NCBI GenBank assembly: GCA_046704745.1
Contig: JBJKRL010000137.1
Location: forward strand, 1 to 64,000
Direction: 5' to 3'
DNA length: 64,000 nt
DNA from: CAWGGS01 sp046704745
Lineage (GTDB): Bacteria; Desulfobacterota; Desulfobulbia; Desulfobulbales; Desulfocapsaceae
The translations under genes were made by a program, and so were the position numbers. Below, in pieces: positions 1 through 8,293 of this stretch (position 1 is the stretch's first letter; the number at the start of each line of letters is the position of its first letter). Below the pieces are notes generated by a model. The model saw only the letters and a program-made list of their open reading frames with translations. It ran no database searches and was not told the DNA's origin.

Positions 1-123
1 AGGGATTTTCTTCTAAATCTAGACGCGCGAAGAATTTTACCGCAGGCATATAATTGATATTCCGAGGATAAAATTTTGAGCGCAACGACGAGTTAGGTGA
101 AAAGCGCCGTTTTCGGATGGAAA
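1..123. repeat. Interspersed repeat, copy 1 (cut by window edge)
   Basis: This stretch matches 22226-22382 closely: a shared block TCTAAATCTAG-CGCGCGAAG (one base differs), then CCGCAGGCATATAATTGAT, then GCGCAACGACGAGTTAG, ending in TTTTCGGATGGAA. The copy here lacks a 34-nt hairpin segment that copy 2 carries at 22286-22319. Its left end lies outside the window. The two halves are imperfect inverted repeats of each other, so it looks like a non-coding, hairpin-forming MITE-type element. Nothing else is visible before the first gene. Confidence 0.7.
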
Positions 124-264
124 CTAGTTAGATGACGTACGCCCAACTATGCGTAATTCAACCGGAAGCCTGCTCATTGCCAGCTTCCGATTGAGTGTTT
201 AACCAAAGGTTATTCCCGCTGTTCGCACCAGTCAATGACGTTTGTCTTATGTGAGGTGATTTGT

Positions 265-1386
265 TTGAAAAACCAGATAGATAATTCAGGCCTGAATCGG
301 CCCCATACCCTCACGCTCATGATTACCAACAAATGCAATCTTCATTGTCTCCATTGCTGGCCCGAGTCGGGGCCTTCGAGAGGCGCAAGCCATGTGGATA
401 AGGATCAATTATTAGGGATAATAGGAGATTTCTGCAAACTGGGAGTCGAAAACATCTGCCTGACCGGGGGAGAACCACTTCTTCATCCTCATTGGTTTGC
501 TATCGTCACTTCTTTGTGTGCAGAGCCCGGAATAAAAGAAATCTGTCTGCAGACCAACGCCACCTTGCTGACCAAGGCAAACGTTCAAAAACTTACGTCT
601 TTTGACAATCACAAGTTGAACCTTCAGGTAAGCCTTGAAGGTGCTGAAATCGAAACACATGACAAGATTCGAGGGGCAGGGAGCTTCCACTCGGCTCTAC
701 GAGGACTCGCGCTTTTGGCCGAGGAAGGTTTGGCTGGAAAAACCAAAGTTTCTTTGACTGAAACACTGGATAACTTCTTGGAAATACCAGCTCTATTGAA
801 GCTTGTGGACTCTTTGGGCATCGGTAAATTTGCCAGCGGCACTCTGGTCCATGGCGGCAGGGCTGCCAAGGCCAAAAAAGATCAACTCACACCCCCCTCA
901 CCTCGGCAATACGATAAAATGTTGGATCTCTACCATACTGATCCCGCCTTTAAAAAACTCTATGACAAGATAGCAGAGATCGCGCCGCTGGAGTGGTATC
1001 TGGGTAAATCGTTTGGAGCCGAGTCAGGCTGCGGATTTATTAAAAACCCCTATCTCAAAGCGGATGGAACTCTCTACCCTTGTGTCATGTTTCAGATCGA
1101 CGAGTATGCCGCTCATAACGTGTACAGCCGCCCCCTTACGGAGACGCTTCGTGAGATACTGCCGATTTGGGCGGCATTGCAAAAGCAAAGCCTTAAAAGG
1201 GCTGATGTGCTGAAATCGTGCACGTCCTGTTCCGGAAGGTCACATTGCAAAGGTGGCTGCATGGGGAGAGCCTATATGGCTCATGGTGAACTTATGGCTG
1301 TGGAAGATCGTTGCCGCTTGAGAAAGACGGTGTACGACTGGCAGTGCCGCAAAAAGAAAAAATCGGAGATAAAAGTTGCAAAATAG
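265..1386 (+). CDS. Radical SAM/SPASM domain protein
   Basis: Radical SAM enzyme with a C-terminal SPASM-type auxiliary cluster region. The CxxxCxxC cluster motif (CNLHCLHC) sits near residues 24-31, followed by a GGEPLLHP glycine-rich motif. The C-terminus has the Cys series CGF, YPC, CTSC, HCKGGC and DRC expected of SPASM/twitch clusters, as in peptide-modifying enzymes. I chose TTG 265 because GAGGTG lies six bases upstream; an in-frame ATG at 235 has no clear ribosome site. It overlaps the next gene by 11 bases, so the two are probably cotranscribed. The substrate is not evident; no obvious short precursor peptide is seen nearby. Class is secure, function is not. Confidence 0.85.
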   Translation: MKNQIDNSGLNRPHTLTLMITNKCNLHCLHCWPESGPSRGASHVDKDQLLGIIGDFCKLGVENICLTGGEPLLHPHWFAIVTSLCAEPGIKEICLQTNATLLTKANVQKLTSFDNHKLNLQVSLEGAEIETHDKIRGAGSFHSALRGLALLAEEGLAGKTKVSLTETLDNFLEIPALLKLVDSLGIGKFASGTLVHGGRAAKAKKDQLTPPSPRQYDKMLDLYHTDPAFKKLYDKIAEIAPLEWYLGKSFGAESGCGFIKNPYLKADGTLYPCVMFQIDEYAAHNVYSRPLTETLREILPIWAALQKQSLKRADVLKSCTSCSGRSHCKGGCMGRAYMAHGELMAVEDRCRLRKTVYDWQCRKKKKSEIKVAK

Positions 1387-2380
1387 CATTGATCCCAGGA
1401 TAAAAATTATGGAAATGTCCATGGTATTGAGTGAATTTTCAGAAATGCGTTTTAAAAAATCTGTTATCTTCATGAACCGGAATTACCCCATGAACGGGGC
1501 AATGTATCGCTTGTTTTTCGCTCTAGATGAAAATACAACCATGTTGCAGTTGGCATCACAGCAACGGATGGAACTTGCCGTGATGATGGAATCCATTGTC
1601 AAATTATGGAATATGAGACTGATTGAACCGATCAGTCTGGATCACCTTATCGTGGATTCGAGTTTCAGCAAACTGTTACAAATCAACCTCCATTACATTC
1701 TGGGAAACAAGAGGGTTGCCTATTCCTGTGTAGATTCCGCCTTAAGAGACCTTGGTCTAGCCAATGACCAATTGTCTGCCGGCCGTGTATCGACACTGGT
1801 GAAAACGGTTGCAACAAAAATTTCCGATGCCAGGGTTCGAGAGAACTTTCGAGATTTCATGGAGACTCTCGTGCCTCTACGAACAAAAATGCATCCGTTT
1901 TGGGGATCAGTTTCCACAAACCAAAAGCCTGGTAGCACTAAGGTTTCCAGAGGGAAAACGCGACAGATCATTGACCGAATCATTTCTGCCCGTTCCGGTG
2001 GAAATCCGCTTCTTGCTAAAAACATAAAAACCAAGCTGATGTTAAAAGGTATCAATCCTGATTCATATTTCGACGACACGCCGGATGACGACAAGATGCT
2101 CAACGAACTGCGTATCCTGGCGTCAAATATGGGTGTCGACCTTGAAAGGGATGGGTCCTCCGCCGCTTCGTCCAAACAACCACGCGGACAAATCCGGCGA
2201 CTGCTGCACGACATTATTGAAAGCCGCGCCAAGCAGAACCCGTTTATCGCCAAACATCTCAAAGCCAAATTATTACTGAAGGGTATTGATGTGGATCGTT
2301 ACGGCCCAAACACACCTGATGACCCCGTCGTGTTGGATAAGCTAAAAAAGCTTGCTCTTTCCATGAGCTTAAAGCGTTGA
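1376..2380 (+). CDS. Winged-helix-like protein with duplicated C-terminal module
   Basis: 334-aa soluble protein that I do not recognise as a named family. Residues about 40-90 look like a small winged helix of the DUF4388/PqqD-like kind (a YRLFFALDEN segment followed by helical residues ending in LIEP). The C-terminus holds two copies of a roughly 60-residue module (about 196-255 and 271-330), sharing NP-(L/F)-(L/I)-AK, K-x-L-x-LKGI and TPDD. The start is TTG 1376 with GGAG seven bases upstream, overlapping the upstream radical SAM gene; ATG 1409 is an alternative. The FIST gene follows within 12 bases, so this is the middle gene of a three-gene unit. Role unknown; a regulator or adaptor is possible. 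Confidence 0.65.
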   Translation: MQNSIDPRIKIMEMSMVLSEFSEMRFKKSVIFMNRNYPMNGAMYRLFFALDENTTMLQLASQQRMELAVMMESIVKLWNMRLIEPISLDHLIVDSSFSKLLQINLHYILGNKRVAYSCVDSALRDLGLANDQLSAGRVSTLVKTVATKISDARVRENFRDFMETLVPLRTKMHPFWGSVSTNQKPGSTKVSRGKTRQIIDRIISARSGGNPLLAKNIKTKLMLKGINPDSYFDDTPDDDKMLNELRILASNMGVDLERDGSSAASSKQPRGQIRRLLHDIIESRAKQNPFIAKHLKAKLLLKGIDVDRYGPNTPDDPVVLDKLKKLALSMSLKR

Positions 2381-2392
2381 TAAAGGATGATA

Positions 2393-3499
2393 ATGAAAAT
2401 CAGAACCGCCTACAGCCAATTAGATGACATAGTTGATGCCGTATCACAGATAAAGGCCCAGTTTGGCGATCAGAAACCAAAGATCGTATTGTTTTTCGCT
2501 TCCTCAAAATTCGATCCGTCAGACACGGCTGCGGCTTTTAAGAATGCTTTCGCGGATACGACCACCTTCGGATGCTCAACCTCCGGTGAAATCATCTCGG
2601 GAAAGATGCTGAAAAACGCGGTTGTTGCTATGGCCTTCGGTGACGTCATCATTGGAGATTTCGCCTTTCAGGTGCTTGAAAATATCCGCTCTCAAAACAC
2701 CACCGACCAAGCGATAACTGAATTTGAAAAATACTTTGATGTCGATGCAATGGAGATGGATTTCGAAGAGTATGTCGGGATAATACTCACAGACGGACTT
2801 TCAGGCGCTGAAGAGCGGATCATGGATCGTATCGGTGATCTGACCAATGTCCTGTTCGTAGGGGCATCCGCCGGTGACGACTTGAAATTCTCCAAAACTT
2901 GGATTTTTGCCAACGGTAAAGCCTACACCGACGCCGCCTTGTTGATCCTTTTGAAACCAAGTGTTCCGTTTGATTTCATAAAGACGCAAAGCTTCGTTGC
3001 GCGGCCTGAAAAACTTGTACCCACCCGGGTCGACGAGTCTGCAAGAGAAGTTTTGGAATTCAATGGATTACCAGCAGCAAAAGCCTATGCACAAGTGATC
3101 GGGGTCCCACAGGAAGAACTGGAAAATCGTTTTATGAGCAACCCTGTCGGTCTGATGATCAACGACGAACCGTTTGTTCGAAGTCCCCAGAGGCTCAATG
3201 GCGAATCTGTGGCATTTTATTGCAAGGTTTCAGAGGGTATGGAGCTCTCCCTTCTTGAATCCCTTGATATCATTCGTGATACCAAGACCGCAGTTGAAAA
3301 AAAACGTGTCGAGATGGGCGGAATATCCGCTATCATCAACTTTCATTGTATTCTCAGGACCCTGGAACTGGAAAGTAAAAACATCACCGAGGAATATGCC
3401 CAGATCTTCTCCAATATTCCCACCATCGGATTTTCAACCTATGGGGAAGCATTTTTGGGACATATCAACCAGACCTCAACCATGCTGGTGTTTAAATAG
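2393..3499 (+). CDS. FIST N/C domain sensory protein
   Basis: Complete FIST protein of about 368 residues. The N-terminal half has the FIST_N features FGCSTSGEI and FVGASAGDD; the C-terminal half has the FIST_C ending TIGFSTYGEAFLG followed by a hydrophobic strand. FIST domains are presumed small-ligand sensors, often beside kinases or cyclic-nucleotide enzymes. ATG 2393 is preferred to ATG 2387 because AAAGGA ends five or six bases before it. It is the third gene of the unit with the radical SAM and winged-helix-like genes. No kinase or output domain is fused, so any output must come from a partner. A second, damaged FIST gene lies 2 kb downstream. Confidence 0.88.
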   Translation: MKIRTAYSQLDDIVDAVSQIKAQFGDQKPKIVLFFASSKFDPSDTAAAFKNAFADTTTFGCSTSGEIISGKMLKNAVVAMAFGDVIIGDFAFQVLENIRSQNTTDQAITEFEKYFDVDAMEMDFEEYVGIILTDGLSGAEERIMDRIGDLTNVLFVGASAGDDLKFSKTWIFANGKAYTDAALLILLKPSVPFDFIKTQSFVARPEKLVPTRVDESAREVLEFNGLPAAKAYAQVIGVPQEELENRFMSNPVGLMINDEPFVRSPQRLNGESVAFYCKVSEGMELSLLESLDIIRDTKTAVEKKRVEMGGISAIINFHCILRTLELESKNITEEYAQIFSNIPTIGFSTYGEAFLGHINQTSTMLVFK

Positions 3500-3551
3500 G
3501 GGGGCGATGCAAGATGATGGCATCGTAAAAACTTTCCATCTGCTTCGTTGC

Positions 3552-3610
3552 TGTAAATTTATAATTGTTGCGGCGTACCCTCGGTACGCCGCAACAATTA
3601 TAAATTTACA
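3552..3610. repeat. Perfect 28-bp inverted repeat with 3-nt loop
   Basis: 3552-3579 and 3583-3610 are exact reverse complements separated by CTC. The core reads GCGGCGTACC/GGTACGCCGC and the outer part is AT-rich. It lies between the FIST gene and crcB and has no terminal T-run. It could stop transcription simply by its stability, but the AT-rich outer arm and flanks (CTTCGTTGC on one side, ACGAGGCG on the other) look more like a dispersed palindromic repeat element than a standard terminator. Confidence 0.8.
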
Positions 3611-3685
3611 CGCCTCGTATATGAAGCCTCTTACTTAGCCATCCTCAATTCAAAGGTTCTTACGATATTGTCGAATAGGTGGAAT

Positions 3686-4057
3686 ATGAAAATCCTGCTG
3701 GTTCTTGCTGGAGGTGGACTTGGGGCACTTTCCCGTTGGGGTGTTTCGTTGCTTGCCGCTGGTCTTTTCGGCTCGAAATTTCCGTGGGGAACCCTTATCG
3801 TCAACCTGACTGGGTGTTTTCTTATTGGTTTTCTCTATTCCTTGGGTGACAGGACAACTCTTGTAAATCATTCGATACGGCTGTTTTTCATGACCGGTTA
3901 CTGTGGCGCACTCACAACCTTTTCAACCTATGCACTGGAGACAGTGAATTCCACCAAGATGGCAGACTCTTCTATTGCCATAGCCAATTTCTTTTTTAAC
4001 AATATTTTCGGCGTCGCCCTGGTATTTTTGGGCATCTGGATAGGCCGTCTCATCTAA
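3686..4057 (+). CDS. crcB: Fluoride channel CrcB/Fluc
   Basis: 123-aa membrane protein of the Fluc/CrcB family, which exports fluoride as a dual-topology dimer. Visible signatures are GGGLGALSRW near the N-terminus, GTLIVNLTGCFLIG (the conserved Asn-containing helix) and GYCGALTTFSTYALE with the conserved TTFS pore motif, plus four hydrophobic helices. ATG 3686 is chosen because the ORF upstream of it is not family-like and an AGGTGG ribosome site precedes it. It is followed after ten bases by a DUF190-CBS gene, a common neighbour of crcB. I could not find a fluoride riboswitch in the leader. Confidence 0.93.
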   Translation: MKILLVLAGGGLGALSRWGVSLLAAGLFGSKFPWGTLIVNLTGCFLIGFLYSLGDRTTLVNHSIRLFFMTGYCGALTTFSTYALETVNSTKMADSSIAIANFFFNNIFGVALVFLGIWIGRLI

Positions 4058-4067
4058 AGGAAAATGC

Positions 4068-5366
4068 ATGATGTTGAAGTACAAGATCATCGAAATATTT
4101 ACCAGCGAAGATGTGCAGTGGCACGGGCAACCGATTTACAGCGCTATTATAGGACATGTGAATAATTTGAAAATCGCTGCACGCACCATCGTGACGAGAG
4201 GGATCGAGGGATCATATGAAAGCGGCGAAGTCGCAACCGGAAGGATTGAGGTCCTTTCCTACAACATGCCTGTACGTATCGTGATTATCCTGCCGGCTAG
4301 AGAACTCGATAATGTCCTTTCAGCAGTACAGGAGATGGTTACCGACGGTATTTTGACTGTTCGGGACCAGGATGTTATTTACCATAGGACCAACAGCATC
4401 CTGATACCCAAGTATGTGCGTGTTCGTGAAATTATGACAGAATCACCCATTATAGTGGGACCCGACACGTCGATAAAAAAGGTGGTTGAATTGTTGCTTC
4501 CTTCGACCTTTACCGGACTTCCAGTCGTCGATAAAAAGGGTTGTCCTCTTGGAATCATAACTCAGGGAGATTTAATCTATAAAGCCGGCTTGCCTTTGAG
4601 TTTCGGGCTCCTTACCGGTTCCGATCGAACGAAGATAAATGAAATTCTGACAACCCTTGCCGACAAAAAGGCAAGTGAAATAATGTCCCAACCGGTTGTC
4701 GTTATAGATCAGGACGAATCGGTGGTAGAGGCAGTTAATCATCTGCTGTCCAAAGAAGTCAAACGCCTGCCTGTAGTTGATGGAGAAGGCAGGCTTACGG
4801 GTATCCTCTCCCGACAGGATATATTCCACACCATTTTGAAAGAATGCCCTGACTGGAGAGGTTTTCAAAAATTGAACATTCAGGTGGATAACCTCAGGCT
4901 TGTTTCCGACATTACCCGGCATGACATTATCACCGTTCTTCCGGATACCCCTGTGGATGAGGTGGTTCAGTTGATAGACTGCAATGATATTGATCGCGTC
5001 TGTGTGATTGATAGTGCGGGACACTTTCTCGGACTTATTTCGGACCGGGACCTTCTCTTTGCCTTTGTCGATAGGCACCCAGGAATCTGGGATTACCTCA
5101 TGAGCAAGGTACCTTTCACTGAAAGAGGGAAAGGATTCAGGGAGTTGAAAGAACATTTGCAGGACAGGACCGCCCAAGAGGCGATGAAAACGGACGTTGT
5201 GACCGTACAGGAGGACGCCCCGATCGAGGAGGCCATTAAACTCATGTTCGAGCGAGTTATTAAAAGACTGCCGGTGCTCGATGCGGAGGGGAGGTTCAAG
5301 GGAATGATCAGCCGCGATTCCCTTTTGCATGCAAGTTTTGCCTCATTGCAACAAAAACAAATATAA
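4068..5366 (+). CDS. DUF190 protein fused to CBS domains
   Basis: 432 aa. Residues about 3-105 form a DUF190 domain (small PII-like fold, often next to crcB). The rest carries CBS modules arranged as two tandem pairs: each begins with a phrase like V-R-E-IMTESPI, ASEIMSQPV, DIITVLPDTPVDEV or EAMKTDVVTV and closes with LPVVD or GLISDRD. CBS pairs bind adenosyl nucleotides, so the protein probably couples nucleotide state to fluoride export or another transport process. An AAGGA site precedes ATG 4068/4071. The spacing to crcB is ten bases, indicating cotranscription. The fusion of DUF190 with four CBS units is longer than the common stand-alone DUF190 form. Confidence 0.85.
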   Translation: MMLKYKIIEIFTSEDVQWHGQPIYSAIIGHVNNLKIAARTIVTRGIEGSYESGEVATGRIEVLSYNMPVRIVIILPARELDNVLSAVQEMVTDGILTVRDQDVIYHRTNSILIPKYVRVREIMTESPIIVGPDTSIKKVVELLLPSTFTGLPVVDKKGCPLGIITQGDLIYKAGLPLSFGLLTGSDRTKINEILTTLADKKASEIMSQPVVVIDQDESVVEAVNHLLSKEVKRLPVVDGEGRLTGILSRQDIFHTILKECPDWRGFQKLNIQVDNLRLVSDITRHDIITVLPDTPVDEVVQLIDCNDIDRVCVIDSAGHFLGLISDRDLLFAFVDRHPGIWDYLMSKVPFTERGKGFRELKEHLQDRTAQEAMKTDVVTVQEDAPIEEAIKLMFERVIKRLPVLDAEGRFKGMISRDSLLHASFASLQQKQI

Positions 5367-5435
5367 AATTGCACATGAAGACCAACCCAATCACAAAAGC
5401 TAAATATTTAGCAAATATCAGGAGCTTGGTATTTT

Positions 5436-6600
5436 ATGTTCAAAGCTGCAACTATTGCATCGAAGGAAATTTTTTCTCAAAAAGCCGGTAGGAAAATGGG
5501 AGAAGCTCTCATTAATAAGCTGGGCCAGTCACCGAACGCCTGTTGGCTTTTCTGTTCACCCGAGCAAGGATTTGAGCACCTTCTTACTGGAATTTGCTCC
5601 GTCATCGACACACCCAACCTGATTGGTTGTACAACTGATGGTGAAATTTCAGACATGGGGTACTCATCACGATCTGCGGTACTTGGGGGACTCTGCTCCG
5701 ACAGCATTGAATGTTGTGTCGTCTCGTCCGAAAATATTGACAGAGACGGAGAACAAGCAGGCAGGGAATTGGCCACAAAACTCCCTGCGTCCGTGCAATA
5801 CATACAGCTTTTCTCGGATGGACTCACAGGAAACGGTTGTGCTATCCTGCGGGGAATGGCTTCAGGTTTGGATGATGGAGTTCAGATTTCAGGTGGAGCT
5901 GCAGGAGATGCAGGGATTTTCCAGCAAACATGGCAGTTTGCCGGAAACAAAGTGTTTACCAACTCGGCCGTAGCCATCGGAATGAAGGGGGACATAACGG
6001 TCAGCACAGGGGGATGCGAAGCGGTTGGGCTCCCATTGGTTTACCCAAAAAAGTGACTCGTGCTTCAAAAAAACGTCCTGTATGAACTCAATGGCGAGTC
6101 CGCTTTGAAGGTTTATGAAAGGTTCCTGGGAAAACATGCCCAAGGGCTTCCCGAAGTAGGCGTGGAATATCCACTTGGAATCGTTGGCCCCTGTCCTGAC
6201 GGAACGGACGACAACTACTGCCTGCTTCGCGCCGCAACGAGCGTAAACCGCAATGACGGCTCCTTGCACTTAGGCGGTGAAATACCTGAGGGTTCCAAGG
6301 TTTATATGACATGTGGAGATATTTCTTCGATTCTGGATGCTACCAGAAATGCAGCCAGAATTGCCAAGGAGGGATTGAATGATACCCCCCCACGAATGGT
6401 CTTTTTTTACAGCTATATGGCCAGAAAGATCTTGCTCGGTCTCCGAATAAATGAGGAGTTTGCGCTGATTCGAGAACAATTCGGTCACAACGTACCAATT
6501 GTCGGGTTTTACTCCTATGGTGAATATTGCCAGGCCGGGTGCGGCGGGCCCCTGTCTTTTAAACAACGAAAATGCTGTTGTACTGGTACTGGGATGCTGA
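5436..6600 (+). pseudogene. FIST domain protein, disrupted by three frameshifts
   Basis: Two in-frame pieces (5436-6056 and 6060-6728) encode FIST_N and FIST_C. Reading shifts explain the break: at a G5 run (6009-6013) one base appears missing; at an A7 run (6067-6073) one base appears extra; between them the correct product is readable in another frame (MRSGWAPIGLPKKVTRAS). A third shift at CCCC (6549-6552) restores a normal FIST ending (NNENAVVLVLGC) that stops at 6598-6600. The gene is either decaying or affected by homopolymer sequencing errors. It is a distant paralogue of the intact FIST gene at 2393. Confidence 0.8.
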
Positions 6601-6748
6601 GGAGAACATCAGACAGTTGCGATTATCCGCCAAGGACAAAAATATCGTCATTGCTTACGAGACGTCACTTTTACCACTGGAGATCCATGGCAACCGGATT
6701 CGACTCATGTATACCTGCATCTACTTAATCGACCAAACGAAAAGATGA
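6599..6748 (+). pseudogene. Histidine kinase ATPase-domain remnant
   Basis: This frame reads ENIRQLRLSAKDKNIVIAY, then LPLEIHGNRIRLMY and YLIDQT before a stop. That resembles the region just before and into the N-box of a HATPase_c domain, where families usually show LPP-x-(hydrophobic)-GD-x-x-RL-x-Q-x-x-x-NL-x-x-N-A. The conserved Asn is not preserved and the rest of the domain is absent. It lies between a FIST pseudogene and an orphan response regulator, which is where a kinase would be expected. The assignment rests on pattern similarity alone. Confidence 0.45.
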
Positions 6749-7139
6749 AACAAGAAGAAAAGGAGTAGCCCGGATTTCTCATCAGTTCAGGCAGTGTCAG
6801 ATTCGAAGTTTTTGGCAATGAATAGGTAAGCACCCTTCGGGCATAAACTCCGACTCCGATAGTAAACTATGTCCATTGGCAAAAGACTGAAGAAGATGGC
6901 GCTGCCTGGACTGACCTTTGGTGAACACTGTGTGAATTTAAAAACGTAATTGTTTCTTTGAAATGTTTTGTCCTTTCTGAGGGATAGACAAATTGACACA
7001 GTGTTCATGAGAAATCCGGGCTAGGGTTGAGACTGGCTTTCTGCAAACTGCCAAATCGATGCCCATTAGTGGCATGGATGTCAATACTGTTTTACTTGCC
7101 GGTTGCAGACTCTGACAATTTTTCAGGGAGTACGGAACA
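6601..7139. other. Gene-poor stretch: kinase remnant, MITE, regulator leader
   Basis: About 540 bases without an intact gene. It contains the histidine kinase remnant, the MITE-like element and, after 7023, roughly 115 bases leading into the response regulator gene. I see no strong promoter in that last part. Confidence 0.6.
6766..7023. mobile_element. MITE-like element with 17-bp perfect terminal inverted repeats
   Basis: TAGCCCGGATTTCTCAT at 6766-6782 is the exact reverse complement of 7007-7023. Inner flanks (GGCAGTGTCA against TGACACAGTG) extend the similarity imperfectly. The element is 258 bp with no convincing gene. Ends begin and finish with TA, as expected for an IS630/Tc1-type TA target duplication, though no parent transposase is in the window. 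Positions 6825-6860 match, in reverse, the hairpin segment of the repeat at 22285-22320 (31 of 36 bases by eye). Similar terminal sequences occur at 22187-22202, 21047-21061 and 45009-45023. Confidence 0.7.
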
Positions 7140-7757
7140 GTGAGGATATTTCTTGCGGATGATCATCCTTTGCTGCGGGCAGGTTTACGCCTCAGTTTGA
7201 GCCAATACACCGACATTGAAATCCTAGGTGAAGCCAGTGACGGTTTGGTGGCTGTTGAAAAAATCCAGACCGACCCTCCGGATCTGTCCTTGATTGATGT
7301 CGATATGCCGGGGATTACAGGAATCGGGGCAATCAGGATTTTACGGGAGAGTACCCCGGATATGAAGATCCTGGTACTGTCATCCTATAATGATGAAAAA
7401 TTTATTCGTGCCGCGATGCGTGCCGGGGCTGACGGCTATGTGCTTAAAAGCGTCAGCACCAGCGAACTGGTTCGCATCATCCGTTGTTTCTGTCAGGGAC
7501 AGTCAATCATATCTCCCTATCTTGTTAACCTTACCCTGGATCTTAAAGAAAAAGAAGGATCGGAAAGTTCAACAGGAACAGAGTTGACAGAACGGGAAAG
7601 AGAAATTCTCAAATGCATCGCTGACGGTAAAAGCAATAAAGAGATATCAGATTGTCTCTTTATCAGCATGGAAACGGTCAAGAGTCACATTAAGAATATC
7701 TACAAGAAATTAAATGTTAAAAATAGAGTCGAGGCAGTAATGAAATCAGGAATATGA
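7140..7757 (+). CDS. NarL/FixJ-type response regulator
   Basis: 205 aa with an N-terminal receiver (acid pair D7/D8, phospho-acceptor D53 in LIDVDMPG, switch region VLSSYND, conserved Lys in DGYVLKS) and a C-terminal LuxR helix-turn-helix (LTEREREILKCIADGKSNKE, then TVKSHIKNIYKKLNVKNR). It is a DNA-binding transcription regulator controlled by phosphorylation. The start is GTG 7140, with purine-rich sequence upstream. No intact kinase is adjacent; a kinase remnant and a broken FIST gene lie just upstream, so the regulator appears to be the survivor of a FIST-kinase-regulator group. The target genes are unknown. Confidence 0.92.
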   Translation: MRIFLADDHPLLRAGLRLSLSQYTDIEILGEASDGLVAVEKIQTDPPDLSLIDVDMPGITGIGAIRILRESTPDMKILVLSSYNDEKFIRAAMRAGADGYVLKSVSTSELVRIIRCFCQGQSIISPYLVNLTLDLKEKEGSESSTGTELTEREREILKCIADGKSNKEISDCLFISMETVKSHIKNIYKKLNVKNRVEAVMKSGI

Positions 7758-7796
7758 CGTAACAGACCAAAAATCCAGTGATATGTGGAGAAACAA

Positions 7797-8249
7797 ATGG
7801 CCACTATTTACAAAGAGTTCTTTGTTAACGCCCCCCTCGAGTTCGTCTGGGAAGCTATCAGAGATGTCGAGGCTGTTCACACTCGGTTGGCCCGAGAGTT
7901 TGTCACTGATACCTCATTTTCTGAAGGTGTGAGAACTATAACGTTCGGAAACGGCAATGTGGTACGCGAACAAATTATTTCCATCAGTGACGAGCTACAC
8001 CGTCTGGCGTATGCCTCCATTGAGGGACAGGCTTCCCACCATAACGCTTCCCTGCAGGTATTCGATGACACAAATGGCGGCTCCCGGGTTTTGTGGATTA
8101 CCGATCTCCTTCCGGAACACATTCATGGTTCGATCGCCCAAATGGTGGAACTGGGCTCCTTCGCGATTCAGCAAACCGTTGAGAAATCATTTCAAGAGCA
8201 ACAACATCAATTCAAACACTGGGTTGCCAACAGATTAAAAAATCCCTGA
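7797..8249 (+). CDS. SRPBCC (START-like) family protein
   Basis: 150-aa protein of the polyketide-cyclase/SRPBCC fold, a hydrophobic-ligand-binding helix-grip. The family pattern is visible: an opening strand with FFVNAPLEFVWEAIRDVEAV, a run of antiparallel strands including GSRVLWITDLLP, and a long C-terminal helix. ATG 7797 is preferred because GGAG lies seven bases upstream; a GTG at 7785 is in frame but poorly placed. It follows the response regulator by 39 bases and may be cotranscribed. The ligand and reaction cannot be inferred. Confidence 0.8.
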   Translation: MATIYKEFFVNAPLEFVWEAIRDVEAVHTRLAREFVTDTSFSEGVRTITFGNGNVVREQIISISDELHRLAYASIEGQASHHNASLQVFDDTNGGSRVLWITDLLPEHIHGSIAQMVELGSFAIQQTVEKSFQEQQHQFKHWVANRLKNP

Positions 8250-8293
8250 CCGGCACGATATATGTCATTTTCAGCCACTGGTTTTCATGACGT

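Noticed and set aside
3499..3530. Possible fluoride riboswitch before crcB (GGCGATG near 3504)
   Set aside because: The conserved CCGCC and pseudoknot elements do not follow; the resemblance is limited to a few bases.
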